A stretch of 64,000 nt of DNA, from positions 90,450,302 to 90,514,301 of the forward strand of contig NC_133164.1 in assembly GCF_040802235.1 (NCBI RefSeq), in the 5' to 3' direction. This stretch comes from Manis javanica (lineage: Eukaryota; Chordata; Mammalia; Pholidota; Manidae). Below are positions 1 to 12,129 of this stretch, one piece after another. The notes under the pieces were generated by a model. That model had not been told where the DNA came from. It did not search any database and saw nothing but the letters and a program-made list of their open reading frames with translations. Every line of letters starts with the position of its first letter. Within the stretch, counting starts at the first letter, position 1. The translations under genes were made by a program, and so were the position numbers.

Positions 1-19
1 ACACACAGAGCTACAGGAA

Positions 20-60
<41 letters not shown>

Positions 61-69
61 CTACAGGAA

Positions 70-114
<45 letters not shown>

Positions 115-150
115 CTACAGGAACTCACACACACACACACACACACACAG
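1..150. repeat. (CA)n microsatellite inside a larger tandem repeat
   Basis: Three copies of a unit made of AGAGCTACAGGAACTC followed by a run of AC dinucleotides. The AC run differs in length between copies, so this is a microsatellite nested in a roughly 50-bp minisatellite. It is cut by the window edge. Confidence 0.95.
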
Positions 151-239
151 AAATCCCTTCCAAACTACCCATGGCCCTGGGATAGAAAGAGCCAGCTGAT
201 CTGTGAATTAGAAAACCCCACATGTGAAATACTCTTTCT

Positions 240-410
240 CGTTAGAGCAAGGGATCTCACCACTGGCTGCATATTAGAATCACTGGGGGAATTTAAAATC
301 TACTACACCAGGCCCCAGCTCAGGCCAGGTGAATCAGAACCCCTGGTTATTTTAATACCTCCATGCGAGATGACTCTGATGCACAGCCTGGACTGAGAAC
401 TGCTGGGCCA
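240..410 (+). mobile_element. MER5-like hAT DNA transposon relic
   Basis: The run from the CATATTAGAATCACTGGGG motif through GGCCCCAGCTCAGG to TGAGAACTGCTGGG follows the layout of MER5A/MER5B, non-autonomous hAT-Charlie elements. It is diverged and was judged from memory of the family, not by alignment. Confidence 0.65.
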
Positions 411-664
411 GTCATGGACAGCAAGGGCTGTTTCAGCACAAAACGACCTGCCGGTTCCAAAATCTAGTAGGAGTGCTTATTGAAGCTGTTCACAGCTTGA
501 AGCTTAGTTTGACTCAGCTTGCACCCATTGCTGGGGGTGAGAGAAACAAGTGGACATTTGGAACTCAGCTTCCCAGTTTAAAGAGGATGGCAAGAAAAAC
601 CTGGCAGGAACAGGAAAGAAGGGAGACAGGTGTTCAGCACACATGCTTCCCTCTGCCTGTGGCA

Positions 665-960
665 GGCAGTAGTTCTCACACTTCTGTGTGTCACATTCAC
701 ACTGGGATATTTGTGAAATGCAGATGTCAGGGCCCCACTCCCAGTGTTGGTAATTTAGGGTGTGGCCCAGTAATCTGCATTTTAATGGGGACCAGGTAAC
801 TCTGACAGAGGGTTTATGGTGCACACATACATCCCCAGAAACCCTGAGAGACCTACAGGAGCAATGGTCTCTGGGGCCCCATGGGGGGTGTGCAGGGCAG
901 GGATTCTCATTCACCCTGAACCCTGGCCCAGGAGTCTGAACATTTAGGACTGAGAAAGTG
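665..960 (+). mobile_element. Second MER5-like hAT relic
   Basis: It has the same diagnostic pieces: CAGTAGTTCTCACACTT, GGGCCCCACTCCCAG and TAATCTGCATTTTAATGG. It is diverged, and its right end is uncertain. The overlapping open frames are chance. Confidence 0.55.
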
Positions 961-1239
961 CCCAGCAATCAGTGTTAGAAATTATTAGAATTTCCGTTCT
1001 TAGAAATGGTTAAGAGTTGGACAGTGAGGCACTAACTGAGGGGCCTTCATGAAAAAGAAGTGGACCTGTCCCATTTTCTTTGTATAATAGCAGGTGGAAG
1101 TGAAGCCAGAAGGGCCCTTGACTCACTCCTTGTTTCTACCAAAAGGGAAACGGGGGTTTTCCCAGGCCGACTGCTGGCAGGATGTGCAGGAGCAAGCGGG
1201 AGTGCAGGGAGCAGCTTCTGGTCCTTCCAGAGAACTTCT

Positions 1240-1440
1240 GTCTCAGCAGTGGGTTTCCAAGTGAGGTCCCCAGACCAGCACCATCAGCATGACTTGTTAC
1301 AAAGGCAGATACTAGGTCCCCTTGGACCTACTGGATCAGACTCTCTGAGGGTGGGACCCCACTATGCGTTACAATAAGGCCTCAGGTGATTCTGTCATTC
1401 GGGTTTGAGGACCTCTGCACCAGAGGCTCAAATGCTTCAG
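1240..1440. mobile_element. Third MER5-like hAT relic
   Basis: Starts CAGCAGTGGGTTTCCAAG and contains GGGTGGGACCCCACTATG and TCAGGTGATTCTGTC, the right half of a MER5 layout. It is the third such relic in 1.5 kb. Orientation was not settled. Confidence 0.5.
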
Positions 1441-2009
1441 GCTCATGGGCTTAGGAAAGGTTTCCCGCCTCTCCTGGCTATCACCTGTTTCTTTACGTGG
1501 GGGAAGGGAGAGCCACACAGCACCCGTCCCACTGTCATCACAAGTTACTGGAGAAGATGCTGAATGGCACAGAGGCTGCCACACCTGGAGAAAAGGAAGC
1601 CAGCTTCCAGGCAGCTACCCCTTACCCAGCAGGCTACCCTCCCAGCTGACTCTTGGCTTAGTTTCCTACAAGCCTAGAAAGGGGTGCAGGAGGGGCTTTC
1701 CCTCAGAAAGAAAAGGCACCTGGGCACCTAACTCCCCAAAGCAGAGGCAACTCTGGCCCAGAAGCCCCAGGGCCTGGCTCCATTGTCCTCCTTAAAGAAA
1801 TATGGAAGTAGGACTCCAAAAGGCCCAGGGCATGTCCCCACACTCACCTTCTCCTGGCCCAGGGGTGCTTCTTCTTGTAGGATGGGGAAGCAAACAATGC
1901 CATTTTGGAACAGGCTTCAGTCAAAGGGATAGCATCCTGTACCAGAAAGAAGAAGCCTTTCTGTTCATACCCTAAGCCTCCTGAACTGGGGCCAGGGCTG
2001 GCATTCTAT
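1441..2009. other. Unassigned DNA downstream of INO80C
   Basis: No exon, RNA gene or repeat was recognised. The overlapping open frames (such as 1445-1795) have no family resemblance. Confidence 0.5.
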
Positions 2010-2290
2010 TCAGCTCTGGTTGCAGTGACAAGTATCACAGACTGGGTGGCTTAAATAACAGACACACTTTCCTCTCAGTTTGGAGGCTGGCGAGAGAGCC
2101 TGATTCAGACTGAGGCATGGGGCGAGGACTGGCCCACCGCAACAAGGCTGAGTTATAAAGCTCTTTCTTCTCCAGTCCCATGTTTGGGTCTCCTCCTAGC
2201 ATTCTCATAAAAAAGAAAAACTAACGTCCTCTATAGAGGGAGTCACCAGGATCAGGAATAATCCAGCCCCGTTGTCAGAATTCACTGTAG
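2010..2290 (-). mobile_element. MaLR/MLT1-like LTR fragment
   Basis: ACTGGGTGGCTTAAATAACAG followed by TTTGGAGGCTGG matches the end of an old mammalian MaLR/MLT1-type LTR read on the minus strand. It is heavily diverged. Confidence 0.5.
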
Positions 2291-2620
2291 AGTCTTTAAA
2301 TGTGTTATAGGAGTGTTCAAAACTTTGAAACAAAATTCAGGGGATTGTACCTTGGTTAAATTAAAAACACAATTTTATATGTTCTTGTTAAACAGCTTTA
2401 CTTGAGGCAACAACTGAAGTTTAATTCAACAGGATATATCACACTTGGAGGGAAAACAGAGAAAAAAACACCCTTAGATTATAGCCAAACATTCTTTCCA
2501 AGGCACAGCACTTGACATTTCCAGATTGACAGCAGAATGAGTTTGTTTCCATCAAACAAAATCATGAATCCAATGTCTGCCTTTGAAACAGTTTTCCACT
2601 TGGTCTCCATTTCTCAAGGC
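2291..2620 (-). other. Probable INO80C 3' untranslated region (end not fixed)
   Basis: DNA directly downstream of the INO80C stop codon on the minus strand. I see no AATAAA close by. The variant TATAAA (complement of 2374-2379), about 245 bp after the stop, is a possible polyadenylation signal. An old MaLR-like LTR begins just beyond. The transcript end cannot be fixed from sequence alone. Confidence 0.45.
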
Positions 2621-2752
2621 TCAGGGAACAATGCTTGTGGCCTTTCTCAAGGCCAGATAACCAGTAACTACATCAGATGGCAACCTCCGAATATAGGAAA
2701 ACTCCTCGATGGTACTGAACCGCAGCTTGCTCTGCGGGTCTGTGTACTTGGC
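2621..2752 (-). CDS. INO80C: INO80C terminal coding exon 5 (YL1_C domain)
   Basis: Forty-three codons and a TGA stop (complement of 2621-2623). The acceptor is CCTACCCAG|GCC. The exon reads AKYTDPQSKLRFSTIEEF, continues with SYIRRLPSDVV, and ends ...KATSIVP. This is the YL1_C signature, in which YTDP is followed by an LRFST-EEF-YIR motif, shared by INO80C/Ies6 and the SRCAP/SWR1 subunit VPS72/YL1. In the INO80 complex this subunit works with the Arp5 module; that role is family knowledge and not visible here. The domain is complete. Confidence 0.96.
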   Translation of the reverse strand, partial: AKYTDPQSKLRFSTIEEFSYIRRLPSDVVTGYLALRKATSIVP

Positions 2753-3059
2753 CTGGGTAGGAAACAGGCATAGAAAAGGTCAGAAAGTTGTTAGTGGTGA
2801 ATATTTAAGCTCAAGTTTAAAACTATTTTTCTGTTTTACTGAAAGTGAAATACATTTTCATTATATCTTACTCTGTCACCAAGATCATTAAATTGCTCTT
2901 TTGACAAAGGGTAGTTAATCTTTCTGACTCGAGAAATACTTTAGGGTATGGACAGAAGAGGAATAACCACATCAGACACTCTTCTGGCTGGTGCCTCAAG
3001 GGCTACAAGCAATAGGTCCAAAACTGAATTCATGAGGATCATCCCTCCCAGATCCCTGC

Positions 3060-3880
3060 CTTCAACTTCTCACCTGCTTCAAACAAGTCTGTCAGATCTG
3101 CTCCCCAAGGCAGGGAGTGGCACCTCCAGTACATGCTGGGCACACCCATCCCACCCTGTTACATTCCACCCATTCCAAGTGCACTCCTGTCCAGCTCTTC
3201 CGCCTCCATCCCAGGCCACTTCCACAGCTCCCTGGGCCACACTGCAGTCCTGGACTGGCCACCCACACCCCTCTTCCACTGGAAGAGACTGCCATCCGGC
3301 AACTCTAGGATCATCTTTACAGCTTCCAATTCTGATCACGTCATTCCTCGGCACAAAATCTCTCAGTGCTTCTCTGTTCTCAGGACAAAAAGGCCAAGGT
3401 CCTCAGCCTGGCTCTTTGGACCCTGAAAGCAGGCCTGGGCCCCCACCTTCCCAAGTTTCTTCCCCAGCCACAAGTCCCCACTCTCTGGTTCCAACTGTCC
3501 TGGCTCTCAGTCCTTCCTGTAATGCTCCACTCACCCTTTCCTTGAGAGAGACCCCTACCCTGGCCAACTGTGCTCTGTAATCACCGACTTACCCTTCAGG
3601 TCTCAGCCCCCAAGTCATATAATCAGAGAAGCCGTATCTGCTCCCCAGCTGTCAGAAACCCACCCTGACTTTCACCTCACCACATTCACCTCTGTGGAAT
3701 GGTTATCTCTGTTGCTTTTACATTTATTATCTGCATGCCTTTTTGACTAATATCTAAGCTGTAAGACTACATGAGGCGGGAACCCTGTCTTTTGCTTAAC
3801 ATTGTATCCCAGCTCCAAGTATAATATAGGGTGAACAGGCGGCCTTTGGTTAGTGTTTGAACAACAAATAATGAATGAGT
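3060..3880 (+). mobile_element. L2 LINE 3' fragment
   Basis: Pyrimidine-rich sequence resembling the 3' part of ancient L2, through CTTCAGGTCTCAG and a trailing ...GTTTGAACAACAAATAATGAATGAGTGA. It lies in INO80C intron 4. The long plus-strand open frame over 2948-3580 is the proline/serine-rich translation of this relic, not a gene. Confidence 0.6.
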
Positions 3881-5150
3881 GACTAAATGAACAAATAAGT
3901 GGACAATCACAGAAAAGCGAATTTGTTTCTCACTGGCATATAAAAATTCTCTTTTGGTCTTTTTTCCCCAAGTGCAAAGTGGAGAAAATAATTCACTTAC
4001 TATATAGCTCAAGATGTGTGTCTTCTACAGCTTTTGAAACATTAACATGAGGGTGAGTCATTTGGAACTCCTTTTAAAAAATTATAAAAGATGCCATTAA
4101 AGTCTATAGACAGGTAATATTCAGTTTGTCAAGTGAGGCTTGTCTGCTGCCATGCTGATCATCTCTGTGTGGACCTAGACTCAGCAATGCTGTGATTTCA
4201 TAAGGGAGGGAGGTTCAGTGAAGCAGCAGCAAGTTGAACAGAACTTAGTCATAGGTTTTTCAGACTCGAATAAGTCTTCTACTCTGTCACTGGGGATCTT
4301 CCTAAGGTATTTAATGTCTGCATGTCAGGAAAATGAGATTATTTCTAAAAAGCTAAGATTAATTAAAGCTCTCTATATAATAAAACTTCGATCCTCTGGC
4401 TTAATCTATATATTGCCTTTCTGTGCCACATTTCCTTTAATGACAGTAATATAAAGAAAGGCTTAAATAGAAGTACAGCAACAAGTCCCTTTTGAGGGCT
4501 CCTGGACTTGAGGCAGTTAGATGAACTAACTGGCAGGGAAGGCTGCCCCGCAGTTCCAAGCAGGAATGCAGGCAGGTGCCTTTTGCTTTGATCATAAGGA
4601 CTCCACATATGAACCAGCCCCAGCCGGGCTCCATTTCTGTGGCTGCCTTACTTCCACTGCCAAACTGTGCTGAGTTGGCCCCCCCAAGTGCAGACCTCAC
4701 TGCTGAGAAGCCTGTGAAACAAATAATGCAGAGAACAGATATTGTGGTACCAGCAAGAAGGTCGCTCACAGAAACGTACACAAACCAGACGTGACCAGTA
4801 CTCAGAACAGAAATGAGGATACGAAGTGACACTGTAGAGCTGAACAATAAAGAACTGCCCTCCTACAATCTGTCCTTCTCTGGATTCCACTCCTCAAGCC
4901 TACCTTCCCAGAGGGCAGGCAGCAAATTGCTTTAAGGCCTTTCTTGCTGCAGGGTGACTTGCTCCCCCTGCTGCAGTGTTCATTGCTCCCCCACCTCACC
5001 CAGAGCTACAGTACTTTCCATAGCTTTGTAACAGGTCTAAACACAGATGTGACCTTGCATGCAGTCATGCCATGCCCCAGCACAGGGTAAACAGCCACTT
5101 GGCTGGCTGGGAACAGGTGGACCAATGCAACCATGAGCAGGGCTTTATTT
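3881..5150. other. INO80C intron 4, no element recognised
   Basis: Unique-looking intronic DNA. Several overlapping short open frames (4437-4999) have no recognisable homology or splice context. Confidence 0.5.
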
Positions 5151-5159
5151 TTTAATTAC

Positions 5160-5960
5160 CAGAACTTAAATTTATACAAGTGACAGGTGATCACATTCTC
5201 CTCCAAAAAAAGAAGAAAACATAATGAATAGACTAAAGTCCTTTACCACCATCTACCATCTGAAAGTCTTTTGTCTTCCCCTGAGGAAAACCATTGCTAG
5301 GTGGGCACCCTTCCAGATCTTGCTTATATATATCCTTATACACATATCTAAATATACTACAGAAATTACCCAATTCTTTTGTGAGTGTGTGAGAGTGTGT
5401 TAACATACACTTATAATGCTTTGCACCTTTTGGTAAACAATGTATCTTGGAGATTTATTCATGTTGTTACATATACATCAAGCTTGCAGAATAATATGAA
5501 AACACCCCTACCAGCCACCCTGTTGGTTAACCTTTATGTTGGTCCCAGTATTTTGCTTACACATTTTCTCCTATGTGTCTGCATGAAGCTCTTGTACATA
5601 CTTCTTTTCTAAGGAGTTGCCTAGAAAGCAAACTGTTGGGTCTTAGGCTTTTGCTTTTTTGGTAGTGCCAAACTGTCATCCAAGGAAGTGTACCAATGTA
5701 GATCCCCACCTCAAAGCAGCAATGGATGAGGATATCTGTTTCTCTGTGTTAGTGACAATGCATATAATCAAATGTTTTCACTTCTTCCCTACCTGATGAG
5801 CCTTTTCCTTATTATCAGTGAGGCTGAATTATATACTTATTGGTCATCTGTATTCCTTCCTTGTAATTGTCTATTCATATCCTTTTAGCCAATTCTTCTA
5901 TGGGATTATCTTTCAGTTTTTGTATACTCAGAATTTTTTAATTCTTACATACAGTTGGAG
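5160..5960 (-). mobile_element. Ancient L1M/HAL1-like fragment
   Basis: Contains diverged forms of the L1 ORF2 3' end and 3' UTR on the minus strand, for example GCAAACTGTTGGGTCTTAGG and ACCAATGTAGATCCCCACC. The family cannot be fixed without alignment. Confidence 0.5.
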
Positions 5961-7442
5961 AAGAGGTTTTAGGTCATGTAGAACATGACAAGTGCTTTAC
6001 CAATGGGATAAAGGGGTCTGGAACAATGCTTCTCAGAATGATTCTTATGCCTCCAAGTGTGTGAAAACCATGGCACAAGCAGACAGGCTGCCTGATGATG
6101 GTGAGGATAAAGCTACATTTTAAGGGACCACCTCGAAATCTGGCCATCAACCATGACTTTCACAAACTCAGCACAAAATGGTACAGGGAGAAATATCCCC
6201 TTTGGGTCATAATAGAATAACTGGTGCCAGACTAACTCTCCTGCCATAAATAACTATTAAAATGGGTCAAATATATGAGGTAACTGTTTTCAGCGTTGAT
6301 AAGAGATAGCATAAGGCAACACTTCTCTGAATTTGAAGTCCCCTAAGGGGCCCTTTAAGAGCCCACGGTTGGGTGAAAACAGAACCCACCGCACACACAC
6401 ACACACACACGCCATTGTATCACACTTCTACTCTCCCTATTGTTTTTTAGGATATTATACTTCAGGGTCTGTTTTTAAAAGTTTGTAGTATACTAAGGAG
6501 TGTGTGCTCTCTGGAGAAAAAGGTAAAACATATGACTAATTGAGAGTGTATAACTAACATTTTTTTTCAAAAATACAATAAAAACACGAATCTTTCCCAA
6601 TGTAAAATGTGTATCAATAATTAGTTTGTCACAGAAGTTGGGAGTCATACATTTTCATAAAAATGTAAACCATTTAAGTGATATGCATGAGTTTTAAAAA
6701 GTAAAATGCCTCATTATTTCTACAATTATGATAAAAATCCCATCTTCCAAATTGAATAGTAGTGAAAAGGATGAAGAAGGCAAACTGGAAGTTCCATACT
6801 CCAGCCACATTTGGACAAAAAGGAAATGAGGTTCTTTGAGGTTCCTGAGGTCGGTGACTTGCCCAAGTCCCACTTGTCTGACTATTCTGCTGTTTTAAAC
6901 TGTATTCCCCAGAAGCACTTTAGAGGTCACTGTGGTGGCAAGAGGGGAGTAGGACAGAGGACCGAATCCACATGGACCACAGAATGTAGGTGGGCTCAAG
7001 GGGATTCTATTACAATATTTCATTTGGAAAAGGGGTACTGATGCTTAAAAATAAATTTGAGAATCACTGCCTTTAGCATACTGCCTTCTTAGAGAAGTTG
7101 AAATATTTTTTTTTAATAGTACAATCATCTCTAAAATGTAGGGAACTTTTTAAACTTCAGCTTTAAAAAAAAGAAAGAGTTGTTTCTTTGATGTTATCTC
7201 ACATAGTTAACGAGCAGAGGAAGGGGAAGTGAAACTAGGGTCTCCTGCTTTCTGAAGCAAGGTTGTAGCCACTCTACAATAAATGTATGAATGCTTCACA
7301 AACTCAATACGTAATCAAAGTATGCAGGTTCCAGGCAGGACCAATCGTGGTCGATATTCAACATTGCTGAAAAAATAGACAGTACTCTGAACTTTTCTTT
7401 TCAATTCAATGTTATAAGACACAGACATGTAATTATACTCAC
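5961..7442. other. INO80C intron 4, mostly unassigned
   Basis: Contains a short (CA)n run near 6391-6410. Two weak MIR-like stretches sit near 6780-6870 (GTGACTTGCCCAAGTCCCAC) and 7200-7260 (AACTAGGGTCTCCTGCTTTC). Otherwise AT-rich intron with no recognised element. Confidence 0.45.
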
Positions 7443-7510
7443 AAGAAGACCTGAAACATCAGAATACTTCTTAGCTGGTTTAAAAGACGGAGGAGCATCA
7501 ATACTGAAAT
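7443..7510 (-). CDS. INO80C: INO80C coding exon 4
   Basis: Short 68-nt exon: two bases completing a split Tyr codon, then 22 codons reading FSIDAPPSFKPAKKYSDVSG plus LL. The acceptor is CTACCCCCAG|AT and the donor is CTT|GTGAGT. It leads into the YL1_C domain completed by exon 5. The poly(A) end of a sense-oriented L1 stands a few tens of bases upstream of the acceptor. Only the stretch from 7511 to 7546 (polypyrimidine tract plus one copy of the L1 target-site duplication) separates exon from L1. Any branch point must lie in that stretch or in L1 DNA. Confidence 0.95.
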
Positions 7511-8037
7511 CTGGGGGTAGAAAAAAAGACAACTAAATTGGCTTTTTTTTTTTGGTATCATTAATATACAATTATATGAGCAACACTGTGGTTACTAGAT
7601 TCCCCCATTATCAAGTCCCCACCACATACCGCATTACAGTCACTGTTCATCAATGTAGTAAGATGCTATAGAATCACTACTTGTCTTCTCTGTGCTATAA
7701 TGCCTTCCCCATGCCCCACCACATTATGTGTGCTAATCGTAATGCCCCTCATTCCCCTTCTCCCTCCCTTCCCAACCACAACCCCCAGCCCCTTTCCCTT
7801 CGGCAACTGTTAGTCCATTCTTAGGTTCTGTGAGTCTGCTGCTGTTTTGTTCCTTCAGTTTTTGCTTTATTCTTAGGATCCACAGATGAGTGAAATCATT
7901 TGGTACTTGTCTTTCTCTGCCTGGCTTATTTCACTGAGCATAATACCCTCTAGCTCCATCCATGTTGTGGTAGATGGTAGGATTTGTTTTCTTCTTATGG
8001 CTGAATAATATCCCATTGTGTATATGTACCACATCTT

Positions 8038-11002
8038 TTTTTTTTGGTATCATTAATATACAATTACATGAGGAACATTATGTTTACTAGACTTCCCCCA
8101 TCAGCAAGTGACCCCACATACCCCATTAGTCACTGTCCATCAGCGTAGTAAGATGCTATAGAATCACTGCTTGTCTTCTCTGTGTTATACAGCCCTTCCC
8201 ATGACCCCCACTACATTATGTCTGCTAATAGTAATGCCCCCCTTTTTTCCCCCTTATCCCTCCCTTCTGACCTATCCTCCCCAGTCCCAGTCCCTTTGGT
8301 AACTGTTAGTCCATTCTTGGGTTCTGTGAGTCTGCTGCTGTTTTGTTCCTTCAGGTTTTTTTTTGTTCTTATACTCCACAGATGAGTGAAATCATTTGAT
8401 ACTTGTCTTTTTCTGCCTGGCTTATTTCACTGAGCAAAATACCCTCTAGCTCTGTCCATGTTATTGCAAATGGTAGGATTTGTTTTCTTCTTATGGCTGA
8501 ATAATATTCCATTGTGTATATGTACCACATCTTCTTTATGCATTCATCTACTGATGGACACTTAGGTTGCTTCCATTTCTTGGCTGTTGTAAATAGTGCT
8601 GTGATAAACATAGGGATGCATATGTCTTTTTCGAACTGGACTGCTGCATTCTTAGGGTAAATTCCTAGGAGTGGAATTCCGGTGTCAAATGGCATTTCTA
8701 TTTTTAATTTTTTGAGGAACCTCCATACTGTGTTCTACAATGGTTGAACTAATTTACATTCCCACCAGCAGTGTAGAAAGGTTCCCCTTTCTCCACCTCC
8801 TCGCCAACATTTGTTGTTGTTTGTCTTTTGGATGGTGGCGATCTTTACTGGTGTGAGGTGGTATCTCAGTGTGGTTTTAATTTGCATTTCTCTGACGATT
8901 AGCGTGTGGAGCATCTTTTCATGTGTCTGTTGGCCATCTGAATTTCTTCTTTGAAGAAGTATCTGTTCAGATCCTCTGCCCATTTTTTAATTGGATTATT
9001 TACTTTTTGTTTGTTGAGGTGCGTGAGCTCTTTATATATTTTGGATGTCAACCCTTTATCGGATCTGTCATTTATGAATACATTCTCCCATACTGTAGGA
9101 TGTCTTTTTGTTTTATTGGTGGTGTCCTTTGCTGTACAGAAGCTTTTCAGCTTGATATGTCCCACTTGTTCATTTTTGGTTTTGTTTCCATTGCCTAGGG
9201 AGATACGTTCATGAAGAAGTTGCTCATGTTTATGTCCAAGAGATTTCTGCCTATGTTTTTTCCTAAGAGTTTTATGGTTTCATGACTTACATTCAGGTCT
9301 TTGATCCATTTTGAATTTATATTTGTGCATGGGTTTAGACAATGACCCAGTTTCATTCTCTACATGTAGCTGTCCAGTTTTGCCAACACCAGCTGTTGAA
9401 GAGGCTGTCATTTCCCCATTGTATGTCCATGGTTCCTTTATCATATATTAATTGAATATATGTATTTGGGTTAATATCTGGGCTCTCTATTCTGTTCCAC
9501 TGGTCTGTGGGTCTGTTCTTATGCCAGTACCAAATTGTCTTGATTACTGTGACTTTGTAGTAGAGCTTGAAGTTGGGGAGCATAATACCCCTCTACTTTA
9601 TTCTTCCTTCTCAGGATTGCTTTGGCTATTCGGGCTCTTTTGTGGTTCCACATGAATTTTAGAACTATTTGTTCCAGTTCGTTGAAGGATGCTGTTGGTA
9701 TTTTGATAGGGATAGCACTGAATCTGTAGATTGCTTTAGGAAAGATGGCCATTTTGACAATATTAATTCTTCTTAGCCAAGAGCATGGGATGAATTTCCA
9801 TTTGTTAGTGTCCTCTTTAACTTCTCTTAAGAGTGTCTTGTAAAAAGCTTCTGTACAGCAAAGGACATCATCAATAGAACAAAAAGACATCCTATAGTAT
9901 GGGAGAATATATTCGTAAATGACATATCTGACAAAGAATTGACATTCAAAATATATAAAGAGCTCATGCACCTCAACAAACAAAAAGTAAATAATCCAAT
10001 TAAAAAATGGGCAGAATATCTGAACAGACACTTCTCCAAAGAAGAAATTCAGATGGCCAACAAACACATGAAAAGATGCTCCACATCACTAATCATCAGA
10101 GAAATGCAAATTAAAACCACATTGAGTTATTACCTCACACCAGTAAGGATGGCCACCATCCAAAAGACAAACAACAAATGTTGGCGAGGAGGTGAAGAAA
10201 GAGGAACCTTCCTACACTCCTGGTGGGAGTGGGAATATAAATTAGTTCAACCATTGTGGAAAGCAGTATGGAGGTTCCTTAAAAAACTCAAAATAGAAAT
10301 ACCATTTAACCCAGGAATTCCACTCCTAGAAATTTATCGTAAGAATGCAGCAGCCTGGTTTGAAAAAGACATATGCACCCCTATGTTTATCGCAGCAGTA
10401 TTTACAATAGCTAAGAAATGGAAGCAACCTGTGTCCATCAGTAGATGAATGGATAAAGAAGATGTGGTACATGTACACAATGGAATATTATTCAGCCAGA
10501 AGAACAAAACAAATCCTACCATTTGCAACAACATGGATGGAGCTAGAGGTTTTTATGTTCAGTAAAATAAGCCAGGTAGAGAAAGACAAGTATCAAATGA
10601 TTTCACTCATCTGTGGAGTATAATAATAAAGAAAAAAACTGAAGGAACAAAACAGCAGCAGATTCACAGAACCCAAGAATGAACTAACAGTTACCAAAGG
10701 GATAGGGACTGGGGAGGATGGGTGGGAAGGGAGGGACAAGGGGGGAAAAGGGGCATTATGATTAGGAGACATAATGTAGGGGGTGGGGGGCATGGGGAGG
10801 GCTATACAACACAGAGAAGACAGTGATTCTACAGCATCTTACTACGCTGATGGACAGTGAGTGTAATGGGGTATGTCGGGGGGACTTGCTGATGGGAGGA
10901 GTGTAGTAACCATAATGTCGCTCATGTAATTATAGATTAATGACACCAAAGAAAAAAAAAAGTGTCCTGTAGTTTTCAGGGTATAGGTCTTTCACTTCCT
11001 TG
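8038..11002 (-). mobile_element. L1-B: second L1, inserted in L1-A
   Basis: 5'-truncated L1 with poly(A) (as T) at its left end and 3' UTR beginning GGTATCATTAATATACAATT. The duplication TGTACCACATCTT flanks it at 8025-8037 and 11003-11015. Its body is 8038-9842 plus 10972-11002, split by L1-C. The ORF2 C-terminal zone is recognisable in fragments at 8369-9165 but carries frameshifts and stops. Confidence 0.9.
9843..10960 (+). mobile_element. L1-C: third L1, opposite strand, inserted in L1-B
   Basis: 5'-truncated plus-strand L1 starting in ORF2 (AGCTTCTGTACAGCAAAGG) and running through the ORF2 C terminus and 3' UTR to an A-rich tail at about 10950-10960. The duplication AGTGTCYTGTA flanks it at 9832-9842 and 10961-10971. 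On either side L1-B continues exactly (...TTAAGAGTGTCTTGTA then GTTTTCAGGGTATAGG). Inverted orientation within one insertion (twin priming) is therefore unnecessary as an explanation. Confidence 0.88.
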
Positions 11003-11233
11003 TGTACCACATCTTCTTTATCCATTCATCTACTTGTGGACACTTAGGTTGCTTACATTTCTTGGCTATTGTAAATAGTGCTGTGATAAACATAGTGGTG
11101 CATCTGTCTTTTTCAAACTGGGCTGCTGCATTCTTAGGGTAAATTCCTAGGAGTGGAATTCCTGGAACAAATGGCATTTCTATTTTAGTTTTTTGAGGAA
11201 CCTCCATACTGCTTTCCACCTAAATTGGCTTTT

Positions 11234-12129
11234 AAACATTCAGATCCTCTGCTTTTTTTCTTAAAATACTATTCGAAAATATTACTGAAATTTTTACTGT
11301 GTGATTTAGTATGCACAGAATTATCTGGGAAAGTGCTGCAGTATGGCATCGACCAAGTGCAGGGTCTGGACCAAACTCTGCCCTGTCACCTGGGATCCTC
11401 TCTCAATGGAAAGGCCGGAAAGCTCATCTGCCCACAAACCACTTTCAGTGTGTCAGGCTATGTGAGCTGATCGTGATGAGATGCCAATGCCTAATTGGAC
11501 CTGAGCATCCAGGGACTGGAAAGTCTACACCCAGACAACTGACTAGCTCATATCACTGACCTGAGTCACTCCATGAAAGATATGCAGTGGGACAGAAGAT
11601 GGGGGGAACTTTGAACCTGGACTTTCCAGTGGAGTTGGACAGAACATATACTTTACATAGATTTGGAGATACTGAACCATAAAGCATTTACTCTTGAAAA
11701 TACCAGCTCATACAGTGAAAGAGAACTGACCTTTAAACTGGTTATTAGAAACCCTCCTTAATCTTGGGCAGTCTTCTAGGGAACAAATTTTAAAAGTAGA
11801 CATTTGAACCAGAGGTTTACCCAGTAGCAAACTTTACACCAGCTATTATCATATGATAACACCAGCATTATCGTATCATGACCTATTTTTCCAGATTGAA
11901 ATATTAGCAGTAACTCTAAAAAGCACACACCCAAGACAACACAGATTCAACACAGACACAGTTATAAGGAAATATATACATAATCTCCCTATATTGATGC
12001 CATTATAAAACTTGTAAGCTAAAAATTATTTTCTACATTAATGCAAACATAATAAAATAATGTAGGTTGGTTGTAAGAAAGTTCCTAGTCTGAGCATCAC
12101 TAATACATAGACGCCTCTAGATAGCTCAC
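11234..12129. other. Remainder of INO80C intron 3
   Basis: No repeat family, RNA gene or exon recognised. AT-rich intronic DNA runs up to the exon 3 donor. Confidence 0.5.

Larger units (their letters stand above)
7547..11220 (-). mobile_element. L1-A: outer L1 of a three-level nest
   Basis: 5'-truncated L1 in INO80C sense orientation. Its own sequence is 7547-8037 (poly(A), 3' UTR, end of ORF2) and 11016-11220. The part between is later insertion. It is flanked by the target-site duplication TAAATTGGCTTTT at 7534-7546 and 11221-11233. The rejoined outer parts are colinear with L1 across the ORF2 C terminus. Only about 24 bp lie between the near duplication and the exon 4 acceptor. Confidence 0.9.

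Noticed and set aside
2948-3580. 210-codon plus-strand open frame
   Set aside because: Pro/Ser-rich translation of an L2 relic in INO80C intron 4, with no family motif or splice support.
8038-10960. Single L1 with 5' inversion (twin priming)
   Set aside because: The plus-strand block has its own A-rich tail and target-site duplication, and L1-B is continuous across it.
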